Source of the DNA: Enoplolaimus lenunculus | Taxonomy: Eukaryota > Nematoda > Enoplea > Enoplida > Thoracostomopsidae | Assembly: GCA_030248215.1 (NCBI GenBank) | Contig: JASANG010003493.1 | Coordinates: 1 to 64,000 of the forward strand | DNA: 64,000 bases | Direction: 5' to 3' | Part shown: positions 1 through 12,300 of the stretch, in pieces | How positions within the stretch are numbered: the stretch's first letter is position 1 | Layout of the letters: each line of letters opens with the position of its first letter | Program-made: the position numbers and the translations under genes | The notes under the pieces: generated by a model | Database searches by the model: none | The model's input: only the letters and a program-made list of their open reading frames with translations | What the model was told of the DNA's origin: nothing

Positions 1-583
1 AAAAACAGAAAAAACTCAGCAGTTGATTAAAACCGTCGTACACTAGCCAAGCCAACTTATCACAATTGATAAAAGGGTTTATAGGATGGCAATAATTTTG
101 AAAAAGGTCGCATGAACAAATTGGCGATAATTTTTTCTGTAAAGCTAAACTACAATCAATTAATGATAAGTTAACTCATCGAAAACAATTTAATAAATAA
201 ATAATAAGGAATTTTTATGCAGCGTATCACAAGAATATAAGATTGAAATTAAAATTTCAAAATTACCAGTCAGATTGAATGTGCAGTCGGAATCAAAATC
301 GGAACTCGTTTTGAATAGGGATTCTAATCAGAACCGGAATTCAGGGTTCGCTGAAGTGAACTCTTCGAAAATCAAAATACAATGAACTTTAATTTGTGAA
401 TTTCATATTCTTCAAACCATAACCGAACGTGATAGGATTGTTTTTCACACGAGTCGATTAAGAATTGTACATAAAAACCGATCCCGGCAAGGCACCAGCA
501 AATAACGGGTTGGTAACAGCTCTAGGGTCTTAGGCAGCGGTACAGTGGCCGGGCCAGGCCCCGAGACATCACTATCCAACACC
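1..583. other. Gene-free stretch, nothing recognised
   Basis: AT-rich sequence with no open frame bounded by splice signals and no repeat that I recognise elsewhere in the window. Confidence 0.5.
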
Positions 584-977
584 CAGGGTGCAACCGGATA
601 TTAATTTTCCGGATACCGGAGCCGGATATTATGTTAAAATAATTTGTTTTTCCGCTGTATTTTTAGCGCGCTCAAGGTTTTCGTGTATTACAAACCTTAT
701 AATTGGTGCAGATATACTGAAATAATACAAAAATACATTGAACTCTCGCTCGCTTAAGTTAAAAATAGCTAAAACGTATCGAAACTCAAACTTCTTGACT
801 TGCCAAGAAATGTAATCGCAGCTAGATATTAAAGACGCTTACTTGTATAAAGCAATTTTATGATATTCGGCACCACACCCATAAATATTCGGTACCCGGT
901 AGGTTTATACCGGATACCGGAACCGGAAATCAGTTCTTGCCGGATAATAAACCGAAACCGGATATCCGGTCGCACCC
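584..977. mobile_element. hAT-like non-autonomous element with CAGGGTGCAACCGGA ends
   Basis: The left end reads CAGGGTGCAACCGGATAT and the right end, on the opposite strand, reads GGGTGCGACCGGATATCCGG, so the ends are inverted repeats. The sub-terminal sequence is full of CCGGATA and CCGGAACCGG words. The same ends bound 43025-43352, and related CCGGA-rich blocks lie at 27638-28102 and 30655-31140. The CAGGGTG start is typical of hAT-superfamily ends. No transposase is present. A clean 8-bp target duplication was not seen here, so the superfamily call is an inference. Confidence 0.55.
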
Positions 978-1217
978 GGCCCCACACGTGCATAAAAATC
1001 GAGATTCGCTGGTCAAAGTCAAAAAGTTTCGTTGATCACATTCATTTGCTGATCAATAAATTTAACATAGACGACGGGAGTTAAACCGCAACACAAGTTG
1101 GAGCTACTTCTTAGTTTTAAGCCTCATCCATCTAGTGTGGAAATCACAAATTTCCACAAATCAGACTAGCTATACACCATACCGCAAACTTAGCTATGTG
1201 CATTTCATTAAAAACGT

Positions 1218-1490
1218 TTTTCTTTTTAAAGCCCAATTCACACGTGCAAGACACAAAGCAGCTTTGCAGTTCTTGCAGCTGCAAGTTATTCACCGGACTT
1301 TATACCATTGAATTTAACTCGCCGCTGAGAACACAGTTGCAAATCGCTTGAATTTCTTGCACCTGCAGTTTGATTGGTCAATCCGAATGTTCCTTTGAAA
1401 ATACTTGCAGAAGCAAGTATTCCGTGCATGGTGCAGCTGTGAGTTCTCGCTGCCAAAACTTGCATGTGTGCATGGGGCCTTAAACCCTAT
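1218..1490. mobile_element. Copy of the CACACGTGCAAG foldback family (fragment)
   Basis: Starts with an AAGCCCAATTCACACGTGC end and carries the family words TTGCAGCTGCAAG, CGCTTGAATTTCTTGCACC and GATTGGTCAATC in the same order as the arms of the large element just downstream. It is a diverged or incomplete copy. Confidence 0.6.
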
Positions 1491-1542
1491 TCACACGTGC
1501 AAGTTTTTGCTGCGAAAAGTTGCAGCTGCAAATTGCACGCTA

Positions 1543-2903
1543 AAGCCCTATTCACACGCGCAAGTTTTTGCAGCAAAAACTTGCACATGCATCTTACATG
1601 TGCTAGTTTGGTCACAAAGCAGATTTGAAAGTCTTGCAGCTGCAAATTATTCATTAGAAGTTATGTGATTGAATTTCATTAGCACGTGTGAACGCCGTCG
1701 CAAATCGCTCGAATTTCTTGCACCTGCATTTTCATTGGCCAATCAGAAAACATGTTGCTGAGCGCCTTTTGAATTAATTCAGACTTATTGAATTTATTCA
1801 AGAAGCGTTAATTAATTCAAATATCAAACTTGTTTGATATTTCGCAGCCGACGGCGAAAGTAATGGGACTAGTTTTAAAGTTTTAAGCATCAAATAAAGA
1901 TTGCATCGCGATGAAAACTTTTGTAAGTCAAGAAATTTCGAGTATAACCTTCTTTGTGCATGAATGTTTCCTACAACTGAAACTTGCAGCTGGAAGTTTT
2001 TTGAAAAATTCACTCGAAGAACTTGCAGATGCAAGTTATTCGTGATTACTATATGCGAAGAATTAATTCGTAGGTAAAAATAGTCCTTCAAGTCGAATTC
2101 ATTTATCATCATTGGCTAACTGATAGATTATAGGTTATGTTAAGCCCTGTTCAGACGTGCAAGTTTTTGCTGCGAGAATTGGCGCTGCAACATGCACGAA
2201 ATACTTGCAGCCGTAAATATTTGTAAACAATCATAACTTTCATTCTGAATCTTGACATGAATTCATGTGAATAATTTGCAGACAACTGCAATAAATATCA
2301 AACATAACCTATAATCTATCAGTTTAGCCAATGATGATAAATGAACTCGACTTGCAGGACTATTCATACCTACGAATTAATTCTTCGCATATATTAATCA
2401 TGAATAACTTGCAGTTGCAAGTTCTTCGAACGAATTTTTCAAAAAACTGGCAGCGGCAAATTTCAGTTGTAAGAAAACTCAAGCGCAAAGAAGGCTATGC
2501 TCGAAATTTCTCGACTTAAAAAAGTTTTGATCCCGATGCAATTTGTAATATTTAATGCTTAAAAATTTAAAACTAGTCCAATTACTTTCGCCATCGGCTG
2601 AGAAATATCAAACAAGTTAGATATTTGAATTAATTCACACTACTTGAATAAATTCTATAAGTGTGAATCAATTCAAAAGGTGCTCAGCAACATGTCTTAT
2701 AATTTGCCAACGAAAATGCAAGTGCAAGAAATTCGTGCGATTTGCGACGGCGTTCACATGTGCGAATTAAATTCAATCACATGAATTCTAATGAGTAATT
2801 TGCAGCTGCAAGAACTTCAAAAGCTTCTTTGTGGCCAAACTTGCGCATGCAAGTTGCACGTGCAAGTTTTTGATGCAAAAACTTGCGCGTGTGAATAGGG
2901 CTT
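1543..2903. mobile_element. Foldback element with two arms of about 600 bp
   Basis: Positions 1543-2141 and 2301-2903 are inverted copies of each other, alike along nearly their whole length with only scattered differences, separated by a 160-bp spacer. Both outer ends read AAGCCCTATTCACACGCGC. Landmarks shared by the arms include the block around CGAAGAATTAATTCGTAGGT near each inner end and the GCGAAAGTAAT block mid-arm. There is no transposase frame, so this looks like a non-autonomous, foldback-type DNA element. Short open frames on both strands here arise only from the symmetry. The transcript of such a structure would form a long hairpin. Confidence 0.8.
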
Positions 2904-3520
2904 AAAATATTTATTGCAGTGGTCTGCAAATTATTCACATAAATTCATGTCAAGATTCCGAATGAATGTTATGATTGTTTACGAACACTTGCAGCTGCAA
3001 GTATTTCGTGCAAGTTGCAGCTGCAAGTTCTCGCAGTAAAAACTTGCACGTGTGAATAGGGTTTAGGGCTTTACGTGCATTTTTCTTCAGCCAATGAGGA
3101 AGCGGCTGCAATTAATTCAGCGAACTTTACATGACTATTTACACATTTAAAACAATTTCCTAGCTGTGATTTTTAATGAATTATTTGCAGCTACAAGTTT
3201 CTCGAACGGGATTTTGGACAAAATTTGCAAGTGCAAATTGCAGCTGCAAGTTCTCGCAGCAATAACTTGCACGTGTGAATAGGGCTTAGGGCATTACGTG
3301 CATTTTTTCATCAGCCAATGCGAAAGCGGCTGCAATTAATTCAGTGAACTTGCATGATTATTCTCACATGTGAACTAAGTTCCTAGCTGTGATTGCAAAT
3401 GAATTATTTGCAGCTACAAGTTTCTCGAACGGGATTTTGGACAAAACTTGCAAGTGCAAATTGCAGCTGCAAGTTCTCGCTGCAAAAACTTGCACGTCTG
3501 AACAAGGACAAGCATAAACT
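2904..3520. repeat. Direct tandem repeats of about 223 bp from the foldback family
   Basis: The block beginning TTACGTGCATTTTT at 3071 recurs at 3294. Each unit runs through CGGCTGCAATTAATTCAG and TCTCGAACGGGATTTTGG to TTGCACGTGTGAATAGGGC. This is the same end sequence as the neighbouring foldback element, so these look like partial copies amplified in tandem. Confidence 0.65.
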
Positions 3521-4165
3521 ATGAATTATCTGTTAACCCGTTGATGATGAATTAATTCGACTAGCAAGGCTGTTCATGCCTATGATTTTATTATTCGCGC
3601 ATATTCATAATGAATAAATTGCAGCTGCAAGTTCTTCGAACGAATATTTGAGAAACTTGCAGCTGCAAGTTGCAGCTGCAAGGGACAATCACGCGTGTTA
3701 AAGCATGCTCTACTTGAAATTACTTGACTAGACAACGTTTTCACAATGATACCATTTCTTTTAGCGCATAATAATGTAAAACAAGCCCTATCGCAGCCGC
3801 CGTAGACGGCGAAATATCCTTTGATATTTGAACTATTTCAAGCTTCTTGAGAATAAATTCAAAAAGTCGGAATTAATCCAGAACCGCATAAGCCCTATTT
3901 ACACGGCAGGTTGTTGCTGCGAGAACTTGCAGCTGCAACTTGCAATTGCAAGTTTTGTCCGAAATCCCGTTCGAAAAACTTGCAGCTGCAAACAATTCAT
4001 TAAAATCGCAGCTTGGTATTTAGTTCACATATGAGAATAATCATGCAAGTTCACTGAATTTATTGCAGCCGCTTTCGCATTGACTGATGAATAAATGCAA
4101 GTTGTGCATGCAATTGGCAGCTGCAAGTTCTCCCAGTAAAAACTTGCAAGTGTGAATAGGGCGTT
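3521..4165. mobile_element. Further foldback-family copies, partly inverted
   Basis: Positions 3893-4160 carry the 2904-3520 unit in the opposite orientation (AACGGGATTT appears as its complement near 3960, and the AATAGGGC end lies near 4155). Positions 3521-3740 carry inner-arm sequence. No gene is visible. Confidence 0.55.
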
Positions 4166-4900
4166 TGTGCAAAATGCTCTCATTTTGATACCGTATGTTT
4201 TCATCGAAAACTTCACACTTCATTAAACCTAACATTTGGTAAATACCCTTCACACTTAATTCTATATTGTTTTCGATATTTCAGGTTGATGAAATAGTTG
4301 TCGAGGCAGTTTTTACACACCGCACCAAATGGCACAGCATGATTCTTCACTACATGCAAAAAATGTTGCAAAATAGCAATACCTCTGCTTTCTATTCATG
4401 ATTAAAATATTTTAGTCTAAGAAAATAGTGTCTGATAGTTAATATAAAATGTCTTTAAATCCAAGAAATTTAATTTTTTCCTTCAGGAATTAGTTTTTTA
4501 TATTAAATAACGTGCAGTCCACAGCAAAATTCAGCAGAGCCATAGAATGTTTTATGGCACAGGGTTAACAACCACTCGTTATAAAACCGTACCCCAAGAA
4601 AAGTTTTCTGTTTTTGAGGCAAACGATGAGGTGCGGTCAAAACTTTTTTTACACTCTCTGCCATTCGTTAAACGCAGCTAAACGAAGAATTTCTGTTGTG
4701 TTGACCCTATCTAATTAACGCGGGTCACAGATCAATTTGTGACACGCGTTAAGGTAAGATCAATGGAAAACTTCCGTTGAGGTAGGGTCCACAGTGTTTG
4801 TAACCCGCAGGGCTATGACACATCTTGGAACTGTGCATACAATACCCATAACGAATTGCGTGTGGTCAACACTTTTCACAACCTCTGCCTCTCCTTAACG
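4166..4900. other. Gene-free stretch, nothing recognised
   Basis: AT-rich sequence without supported exons, RNA genes or a recognisable mobile element. Confidence 0.45.
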
Positions 4901-5030
4901 TATAGTGCAAAAATGAGTAGTCAAATTTACTCTCTCCGAAATAGGCTTCTCCGGACCGCACAAACTGAGCCAAATTCGACTCCGCTAGAGTCAAATTCAA
5001 CTCACACGAGTAACTCTATGAGTCGAAGCG
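4901..5030. mobile_element. Degraded copy of the GAGTCAAATTGACTC palindromic MITE
   Basis: Contains the family order AGTGCAAAAATGAG, CTCTCCGAAATAGGCTTCTC, CACAAACTGAGCCAAATTC and CTAGAGTCAAATTC, matching one arm of the intact copies at 12158, 22058, 24374 and 60120. The second arm is missing or unrecognisable. Confidence 0.6.
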
Positions 5031-5319
5031 CACTGACTATAAATGGTGCAGGCGGGTCACTTTTTGTCACGTTGTACATATTGGGTAATATTTTGTCTGC
5101 TATGTAACCCAATGTGATATTCCAAAAACAGTATTTGCTATTTCCTGCATAGCCTGTCAATATCATATAATAATTATTTCAAAAACGTCTACTGAGTCAG
5201 TTACATAACTAAGTTTGCGCATGGCGGAATATCCATACAGTACTAACAAACATGTGCCTTTAGTGATTAATTATATGATATTACGAGGCAGTATAAATAA
5301 CAATGCTAAAAATATTGCT

Positions 5320-5515
5320 TGCAATTGAAATTTTGGCTGGAAAGTTCAAAATTTGGCAGGAAAATTATATTTTGCCGGGAAAATTCAAATTTTAGCAGGA
5401 AATTCAAATTTTAGGGGAAATTCAAATTCTAGCAGGAAATTCAAATTTTGGGGGAAATTCAAATTTTGTTGGACAACTTAACTTTTGGCAGGAAAATTCA
5501 AATTTTGGCAGTTTG
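5320..5515. repeat. Minisatellite of GGCAGGAAAATTCAAATTTT-type units
   Basis: About ten imperfect tandem units of 16-20 bp alternating GGCAGGAAA or GGGGGAAA with TTCAAATTTT. The complementary form of the same array occurs at 14528-14705. Confidence 0.75.
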
Positions 5516-7269
5516 TCTTATGATATGTCTTAAACTGCATAATGGAGTATTATATGATACATTTTAACTATATAGTGAAAGATCATATGATACCACAAAC
5601 CCATCTTGTTGTGAATGTCATATATATACTTTCATTCCTAAGTATAAATTTGCATGATCGCTCAAGCTATTGACGCAAGGCAAATAAACGTTTAATTCAA
5701 CGGATAGTTGCAGTAGCGGATATATATATTTCAGTAACGAAAGGGTGGCGGAGCGTGGGTTAAAAATAAATAACAGTTGGTAACCGAATAACAAGGAGGG
5801 TGTACCCTTTGGACAGGCAAACTAAATATCAGACCCCCTCTTGTTCGGGTCACTACAGTACTGTAAATTTGGAATATCATATGGTATACACCAATTTGTC
5901 TGATAGTGCCACGTACCATTCGAATACTTGTATGTTGAGATAACCTGTGTGTCCGTGCTTTGTATAGCAATCTCAAATGACATTCGACTTTTGTCTGTCC
6001 GTATCATATAATCATAGCAGAAATTTGTGATGATGTCGAATCCACATGTGACAAAACGTGACCCGACTGCCCCAGTTATAACGTGAATCCCGCATGAGGT
6101 AGAAGTGTTTCTAACCCTGAGTTGGGCTATGACTCATCTTGAAAGTGTGCATAACATACCCGCAACAAACTGTCCAATTTTGAAGTTCTGATCCCTCCAG
6201 ACAATGTTTAGGTCATTCCAAATATGCAATATTCACGTTGTGAGAATAAAATTTGCATCAGTGAGCCGGCTAATGCTATTTTTCGGGGCGTCTCATTTTC
6301 CAGTGGGGCAGCAGAAGACAGGAGTGTAATACGGCAAATTCATACACACCTGCAGACAGCATTAAAGTTTCAAAATTGATCATAACTGAAACAATTTTGC
6401 ATAGGTTTTGAAAGAGCAAAAATACGTCATTTCAAGTGAAATTTGACAGTTTTAGACAAATTTTATCAAATTCCGCGCTGTTCACATCCTATTATACCTA
6501 GTTTTATTATGTTCGCATCTGAATTAATCCAAATTTATGTAAAAAATCAAAGAATTTACACTATTCGTAACCGTGATTTTAGGTCTAAAAATAGTTACGC
6601 TGGACTCAAATCTGGCCAAAATGGGTTATTTGCTGTACGTTTCATCCGTTTCAAGCTATGATAGCAACCACAGTTCACCCGAAACAAATCTTCAAAGTCT
6701 GTGCATTTGTACGTTAAATCTGGTCGATTTCTGGACCTGTGTACATGCGCATACGGCGACCGTCCAGAGCACCGAAACTTTAAGGACTGCCTTTTGTGGC
6801 TTAGAACTTCCGAATGAAGCTCCGTCTGCCGACGAGAGCTCGTACGGGTTCCCTTTGCTGCTGATGTTATAACTAAATTTCTGTGCAGCCCTAAAACTCA
6901 CACATTGTCTCAAAACTGTGATCCCTGTTATCACCTTCCAGGATTCCGTTAAGGTTTAGAGGTGTTGGGTGCAGTGACATCTGTACAGCTACTACAGGAG
7001 TTTGTACGTTTGGGAACCGATCGATAAGCAATGATAGGAGCTATATATACACACTTGAGAATATGGACCCGTGCCGTAATCGGAAACCTGCCTCCAGGTC
7101 CCGCATTATGACCAAACAGTTGTCGATGGCACTGATAATTTCGGCAAAGCTTTTCGATATTTTGCAGCATACGCTGATCAATGTGCTTGCATGTAAATTT
7201 CTTGCATTTTGAACGTTTTAACGGCTTACTTCTTTATGAATATGCAGTAGAAATTACAGATGAAAATAG
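5516..7269. other. Gene-free stretch with unsupported short open frames
   Basis: Open frames of 60-100 codons occur between 6440 and 6940 on both strands in a slightly GC-richer patch. I found no matching splice sites, domain motif or signal peptide, so no gene is called. Positions 7000-7060 contain a TGATAGGAGCTATATATACAC piece of a dispersed family described in the findings. Confidence 0.35.
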
Positions 7270-8418
7270 CGAAGTCAACATGATTGAGCGACGAAGTTTT
7301 GCGAAGCGTTTTATGTTTTGTACTTGGGGGTCGAATGGTGGATGTCCGTCCGTCCGTCCGTCCGTCCGTCTGTCTGTCTGTCCGTCTGTCCGTCCGAAAA
7401 GAATCTCAGGAACGGCTGAACCGATTTTGATAAACTTTTTTGATTGAAAGCCAATTATCCTGGAGTGTTAACCTCGCATTGGGGTTTTAAAAGTGTAAGC
7501 CGTTTATTAGCTACAGGCTACTTTTCATGATTAATTAAGCCTAAATTAGGACTTTCTACAATATTTCACTAATTAGTAATTATTACAGTTACAAGCAATC
7601 TAATTTTAGCATTAAAGGGTTTTGGGGTACGAGGAATCTGCGTAGACTGTATAAAAACCTCCAAAACCGATAACTGAGCAGTTATCTAATAGATAAGTTG
7701 CATATTAGCATAGTTTATAAGGCTAAATTAGGACTTTTTACAATATTTCACTAATTATTAAGGTTAAAAGCAATATAATTTCAGCACTAAAAGGTTTTTA
7801 GGTACGAGAAATTTGAATAAATTGTTTACAAACCTCCAAAACCGATATTTGAATAGTTAGCTAATAGCTAATTTGCATATTAGCTTAATTGACAAGACGA
7901 AACAACGACTTTTTAAATTATTTCAATAATTATTAGGGTTTACTGCAAGTTTTTGGGTGGGAGAAATCTAAATGAATTGTTTACAAACGTGTAAATTGAT
8001 AATTGAGTAGTTAGCTAACAGATAATTTGCATATAAGCATAATTGATATGCCTAAATTTGACGTTTTTGCAATATTTCACTAATTATTAGGGTTACAAGC
8101 AATCTAATTTCAGCAATAATGGGTTTTTGGATTGAAGGAATCTGAATAAATTGTTTGCAAACGTCTACAACCGATAATGAGTAGTTAGCTAATAGATAAT
8201 TTGCATATAAGCATACTTGATATGCCTAATTAATGGCTTTTTAAATTATTTCTCAAATTATTAGGGTTACTTTAGGGTTTTTGAGTGCGAGGAATCAGAA
8301 AAAATTGTTTACCTCCAGATCCAATAAATAAATAGTTAGCTAATAACTACATTTGCATATTAGCTTGGCTGCTCACGTGTGTTCGAGCTTCACTCAAGAA
8401 AAGTCCCACTACGACTGG
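7270..8418. mobile_element. Microsatellite plus five-unit tandem-repeat element
   Basis: A GTCC/GTCT microsatellite at about 7347-7396 is followed by CGGCTGAACCGATTTTGAT, a word that I recall from repeats of many invertebrates. Then come five diverged tandem units that share a GACTTTTT, ATTATTAGGGTTA, GGTTTTTGGGT, GAGGAATCTGAATAAATTG, ATAGTTAGCTAATAG order. The units start near 7540, 7732, 7897, 8051 and 8224, so they are about 153-192 bp long. The right end reads CGAGCTTCACTCAAG then AGTCCCACTACGACTGG. The same terminus, inverted, opens a second copy at 63810. A short microsatellite plus internal tandem repeats is also typical of non-autonomous Helentron-type elements. That assignment is only a guess. 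Confidence 0.6.
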
Positions 8419-8527
8419 TTTTATAATAGGTGAATGAAAGAATACGTAAGGTTTAACTGGCGCGGACAACAGCAGATTGCGTTCAATATTGAACTGTTGC
8501 AGGCGTTACAATTGTTTCAACTTCCGT

Positions 8528-8730
8528 CCATGTAAAGATAAGCAGCGGAACGTTTTTCTTTGGACTTGTAATACTGCAAGCTTACGCTTAAATCTATTTT
8601 TTGGCTAGCTTTAGCTTATGCTTAGCCTTACGGTTAGGCTTTAGGCTAAGGTATAAGCCCGTCCTTAAGCTTTAGGCCTAAGGGTAGGCTTATGAATATG
8701 CTTATACTACTGTTACTGTCCTGTTATTTG
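8528..8730 (-). mobile_element. GCCTAA-type MITE, minus orientation
   Basis: Opens with CATGTAAAGATAAGCAGCGG followed by AACGTTTTTCTTTGGACT, the complement of the family right end. It continues through TTAGGCTT-type interior hexamers to ACTACTGTTACTGTCCTGT, the complement of the left end. It is diverged but has the full order. Confidence 0.65.
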
Positions 8731-8892
8731 CTTCCGGTTCGTTTCCATTTCAATTTGTAAAATGCAGCCATCGCCGTTGTTTACCATGTTGCCCAAAGTG
8801 TCTTACATCAGTAAGTATAAACTGAATACAGGGAGGGTATGGTTTAGACTGTGCTGATACCGCATAAAAGTGTAGAAAATTTAGCAAAAATC

Positions 8893-9085
8893 AACCAATG
8901 TACGAACCAGGGTCGTAACAGTAGTATAATTATATATTTTTGAACCTAAGCGTAAGCCTAATAAGGATAAATTTATATACACATATATCAAGCTTGTGCT
9001 TGTAAGCAAAGCAAAAATAGTCTAAGCTTAAGCTTACTCCATATCAAGTCCCACGGAAAAACGGTCCGCCCATGATCACACAAGA
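8893..9085 (+). mobile_element. GCCTAA-type MITE
   Basis: The left end ACCAATGTACGAACCAGGG is followed by TCGTAACAGTAGTATAA. The interior contains CCTAAGCGTAAGCCTAA and the AGTCTAAGCTTAAGCTTACTC block. The right end is CCCACGGAAAAACGGTCCGC then CCATGATCA. It lies just upstream of the signal-peptide exon at 9389. Confidence 0.65.
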
Positions 9086-9388
9086 CTGTGACTAGATATT
9101 CGTGCTGAGCTGAGCAGATAGGAGATAAATATCATTTTATCGCTTAAAAAACTATAAATTCACGTACAAAAAATTGTTCGATTTTATGAAAACAGCTGCA
9201 AAACCAAATGAAAATGTTATTTGGTACAAAAATTCCTATAGTCAAAAAGCGTTTATCTCAAATTCTGTTGGATTACAAAATCAAACGTACCCAATAGCTT
9301 TTGTTGATTTTAAACGAATCAATTTTAAACAATTCTTCAACTCTTGAAACCCGAACTGCGCACATCCTGCTTTAGTGTACTTTCGACT

Positions 9389-12300
9389 ATGTGGCGTACA
9401 TTAATATGTTCTGTCGCTGTTGTTTTAATTCTGGCTGACAGCTGCGACGCATTTTTTTGGAATCGACGAAAGAATAAAAGTAAAGTCATACTCAGTATAA
9501 CCCCAAAGAGAACACCCACCTTAACAAAATTTTAAACAAAATATTGGAAAAATATTTGTATCATCGCAAGGGCCCCCTTCAGAATTTTAGGGGTTACTTT
9601 AGCTTGCTCCGGCATTGCAACCATATAATGTTCTCAGATTGTTTAAAAATCGATGCTTAACATTTGATAACAAAAACGGTCAATGTAAAGAACAGTGGTG
9701 GAGCAGTATTAAGCTTATTCTTAAGCCTAAGCCTAAGCCTAAACCTAATCCAAGCAAAAAAATTAGTCTAAAGCTTAAGCGTATTCTATTGCAGTCCCAC
9801 AGAAAATCGCTCCGCGTAAAGAACAGTGGCGGAGCAGTATTATAAGCTTATTCTTAAGCCTAAGCCTAAGCCTAAACCTAATCCAAGCAAAAAAAATTAG
9901 TCTAAAGCTTAAGCGTATTCTATTGCAGTCCCACAGAAAATCGCTCCGCACCTGATCTGTACATGGGCCATAAAAACTTACAAAGCTAAATAATTTGTGC
10001 AGAACAGAACTGATTGGATAAAACAATAATTTAGGCATCAAATTTGTTGCTAGGGACGTTATCTATGTCTTCTTTCACAACTGCTATCAAGGAATTGAAA
10101 TGATTGCAGAGTCTGCTCTGGATACAGTAGATACATGACAAGAAGCAAAATTGAATCAGCTGTAACTGACAAATTTAACCTTAGCGATTTCTTTCTTTGT
10201 TTTGTTGCAGTTTCAGCGTTTCTCTAATAAATGGCTGAACAAAAACCTAACCTTGTTTTCATTAGCATTTTTTATGTTTGCAGACTGCTTTGGGCTATGC
10301 TTTCGCAGTAGACATTGTCGTTTTGGCGAGTACTGCGATGGCTTTTTCGGCCGCTGTTGCAAATATGAAACAGCAACGACAGAGCCAGCGAAAATAACAA
10401 CAGAACCACTAACACAAACCGAACCATATGAAACCTGGACCGAAACAGTGCCGATAGAATTTACAACCGCTCCTGGTGAAACGAAAACAATGCCTGTCGA
10501 GACGGAAATAGGTCCTGGTGAAACGGAAACAATGCCTGTCGAGACTGAAACAGCTCCTGGTGAAACAGAAACAATGCCGGTTGAGACAGAAACAGCTCCT
10601 GGCGAAACAGATACAATGCCGGTCGAGACAGAAACAGCTCCTGGTGAAACAGAAACGATGCCGGTCGAGACAGAAACAGCTCCTGGTGAAACAGAAACAA
10701 TGCCTGTCGAGACAGAAACAGCTCCTGGTGAAACAGAAACGATGCCGGTCGAGACAGAAACAGCTTCTGGTGAAAAGGAAACGATGCCGGTCGAGAAAGA
10801 AACAGCTCCTGGTGAAACGGAAACGATGTCGGTCGAGACAGCTCCGGGTGAAACAGATACAATGCCGGTCGAGACAGAAACACCTCCTGGTGAAACGGAA
10901 ACAATGCCTGTCGAGACTGAAACAGCTCCTGGTGAAACAGAAACAATGCCGGTTGAGACAGAAACAGCTCCTGGCGAAACAGATACAATGCCGGTCGAGA
11001 CAGAAACAGCTCCTGGTGAAACGGAAACGATGCCGGTCGAGACAGAAACAGCTCCTGGTGAAACAGAAACAATGCCTGTCGCGACCGAAACAGCTCCTGG
11101 TGAAACAGAAACGATGCCGGTCGAGACAGAAACAGCTCCTGGTGAAAAGGAAACGATGCCGGTCGAGACAGAAACAGCTCCTGGTGAAACGGAAACGATG
11201 TCGGTCGAGACAGCTCCGGGTGAAACAGATACAATGCCGGTCGAGACAGAAACACCTCCTGGTGAAACGGAAACAATGACTGTCGAGACAGAAACAGCTC
11301 CAGGCGAAACAGATACAATGCCGATCGAGACAGAAACTGTTCCAAGTGAGACCAATGTCTTTACTCCTGATAACAGAAACGCGGGTTACGCATCTAAAAT
11401 CGTTTAACCTTATGCAGGTTTACACTGCACAATAATTCGCGTTCACGGCGACCAACAGTGGAATCACAACCCCGACTATGGACAAACATTTCATTATAAA
11501 ATTAAAGCGCTTTAGGTGTTTTGTGTCACCAAACTAGTTATAAATGCCTTAAGTAATCTTTCCGATTTTGGCCAATGTATTGAATAGCGCCGTAACAGTA
11601 GTATAAGAGTTGGGACCCGGCTGAAACCTATACCACCTATCCTTAACAGGTCCAAAACTTATGAGCGGTAAAATAGACCTTTGTTTATCTACTGTCATCG
11701 GCCAATGTTCGGAATAGGACGTCCGTCGCCGCAGACCGAAGAGTGGTTGGTCTTCAGTTATCACCTTAAGTCCCATAGACCCGTAGATTGGGCGCACTAA
11801 ACTGTTTGGGGCGACGAGAGTCGTATCCTAGCGCATTCTTCCCATTGGATATACCTTTGATCACCGTGGCCGGCCATTTCCTTATCCATCCGGTGGGTAG
11901 GAAAAATATCGAAGTCCGCGGAAAACAAACATTTTGTAAAAACAAACTGGTCAAAAACATGGAGACCAGCACCGTCCGTTTTAGGACTTCAGAAATGTTA
12001 GATACATCGGCCGATACCAACAGTACAGCCCACTTGAAATAGAATTGCCCTATAAACAATCGTACTGAAACGGGCTATAAACAACGGCAAAAATAGCAAG
12101 TTCCGACCGACGAAGTACCTTAGGATAGTAACATCGTACTAAGCTAGGTTTGAACTACACTGTAAAAAATGGGGAGTCAAATTGACTCTCTCGGAAATAG
12201 GCTATTCCTGACTACACAAACTGAGTCAAATTTGACTCTGGGGAGTCAAATTTGTCTCAGTTTGTGTAGTCAGGAAAAGCCTATTTCCGAGAGAGTCAAT

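Noticed and set aside
9700-9930. GCCTAA runs as a former telomere or chromosome end
   Set aside because: The runs are short, interrupted and bounded by transposon-like inverted ends; nothing else here looks subtelomeric.
10213-11355. Open frames of 250-380 codons on the minus strand and in another plus frame
   Set aside because: They exist only because the 42-bp repeat is a multiple of three and lacks stops in several frames; the plus frame joined to a signal peptide and a tail explains the region.
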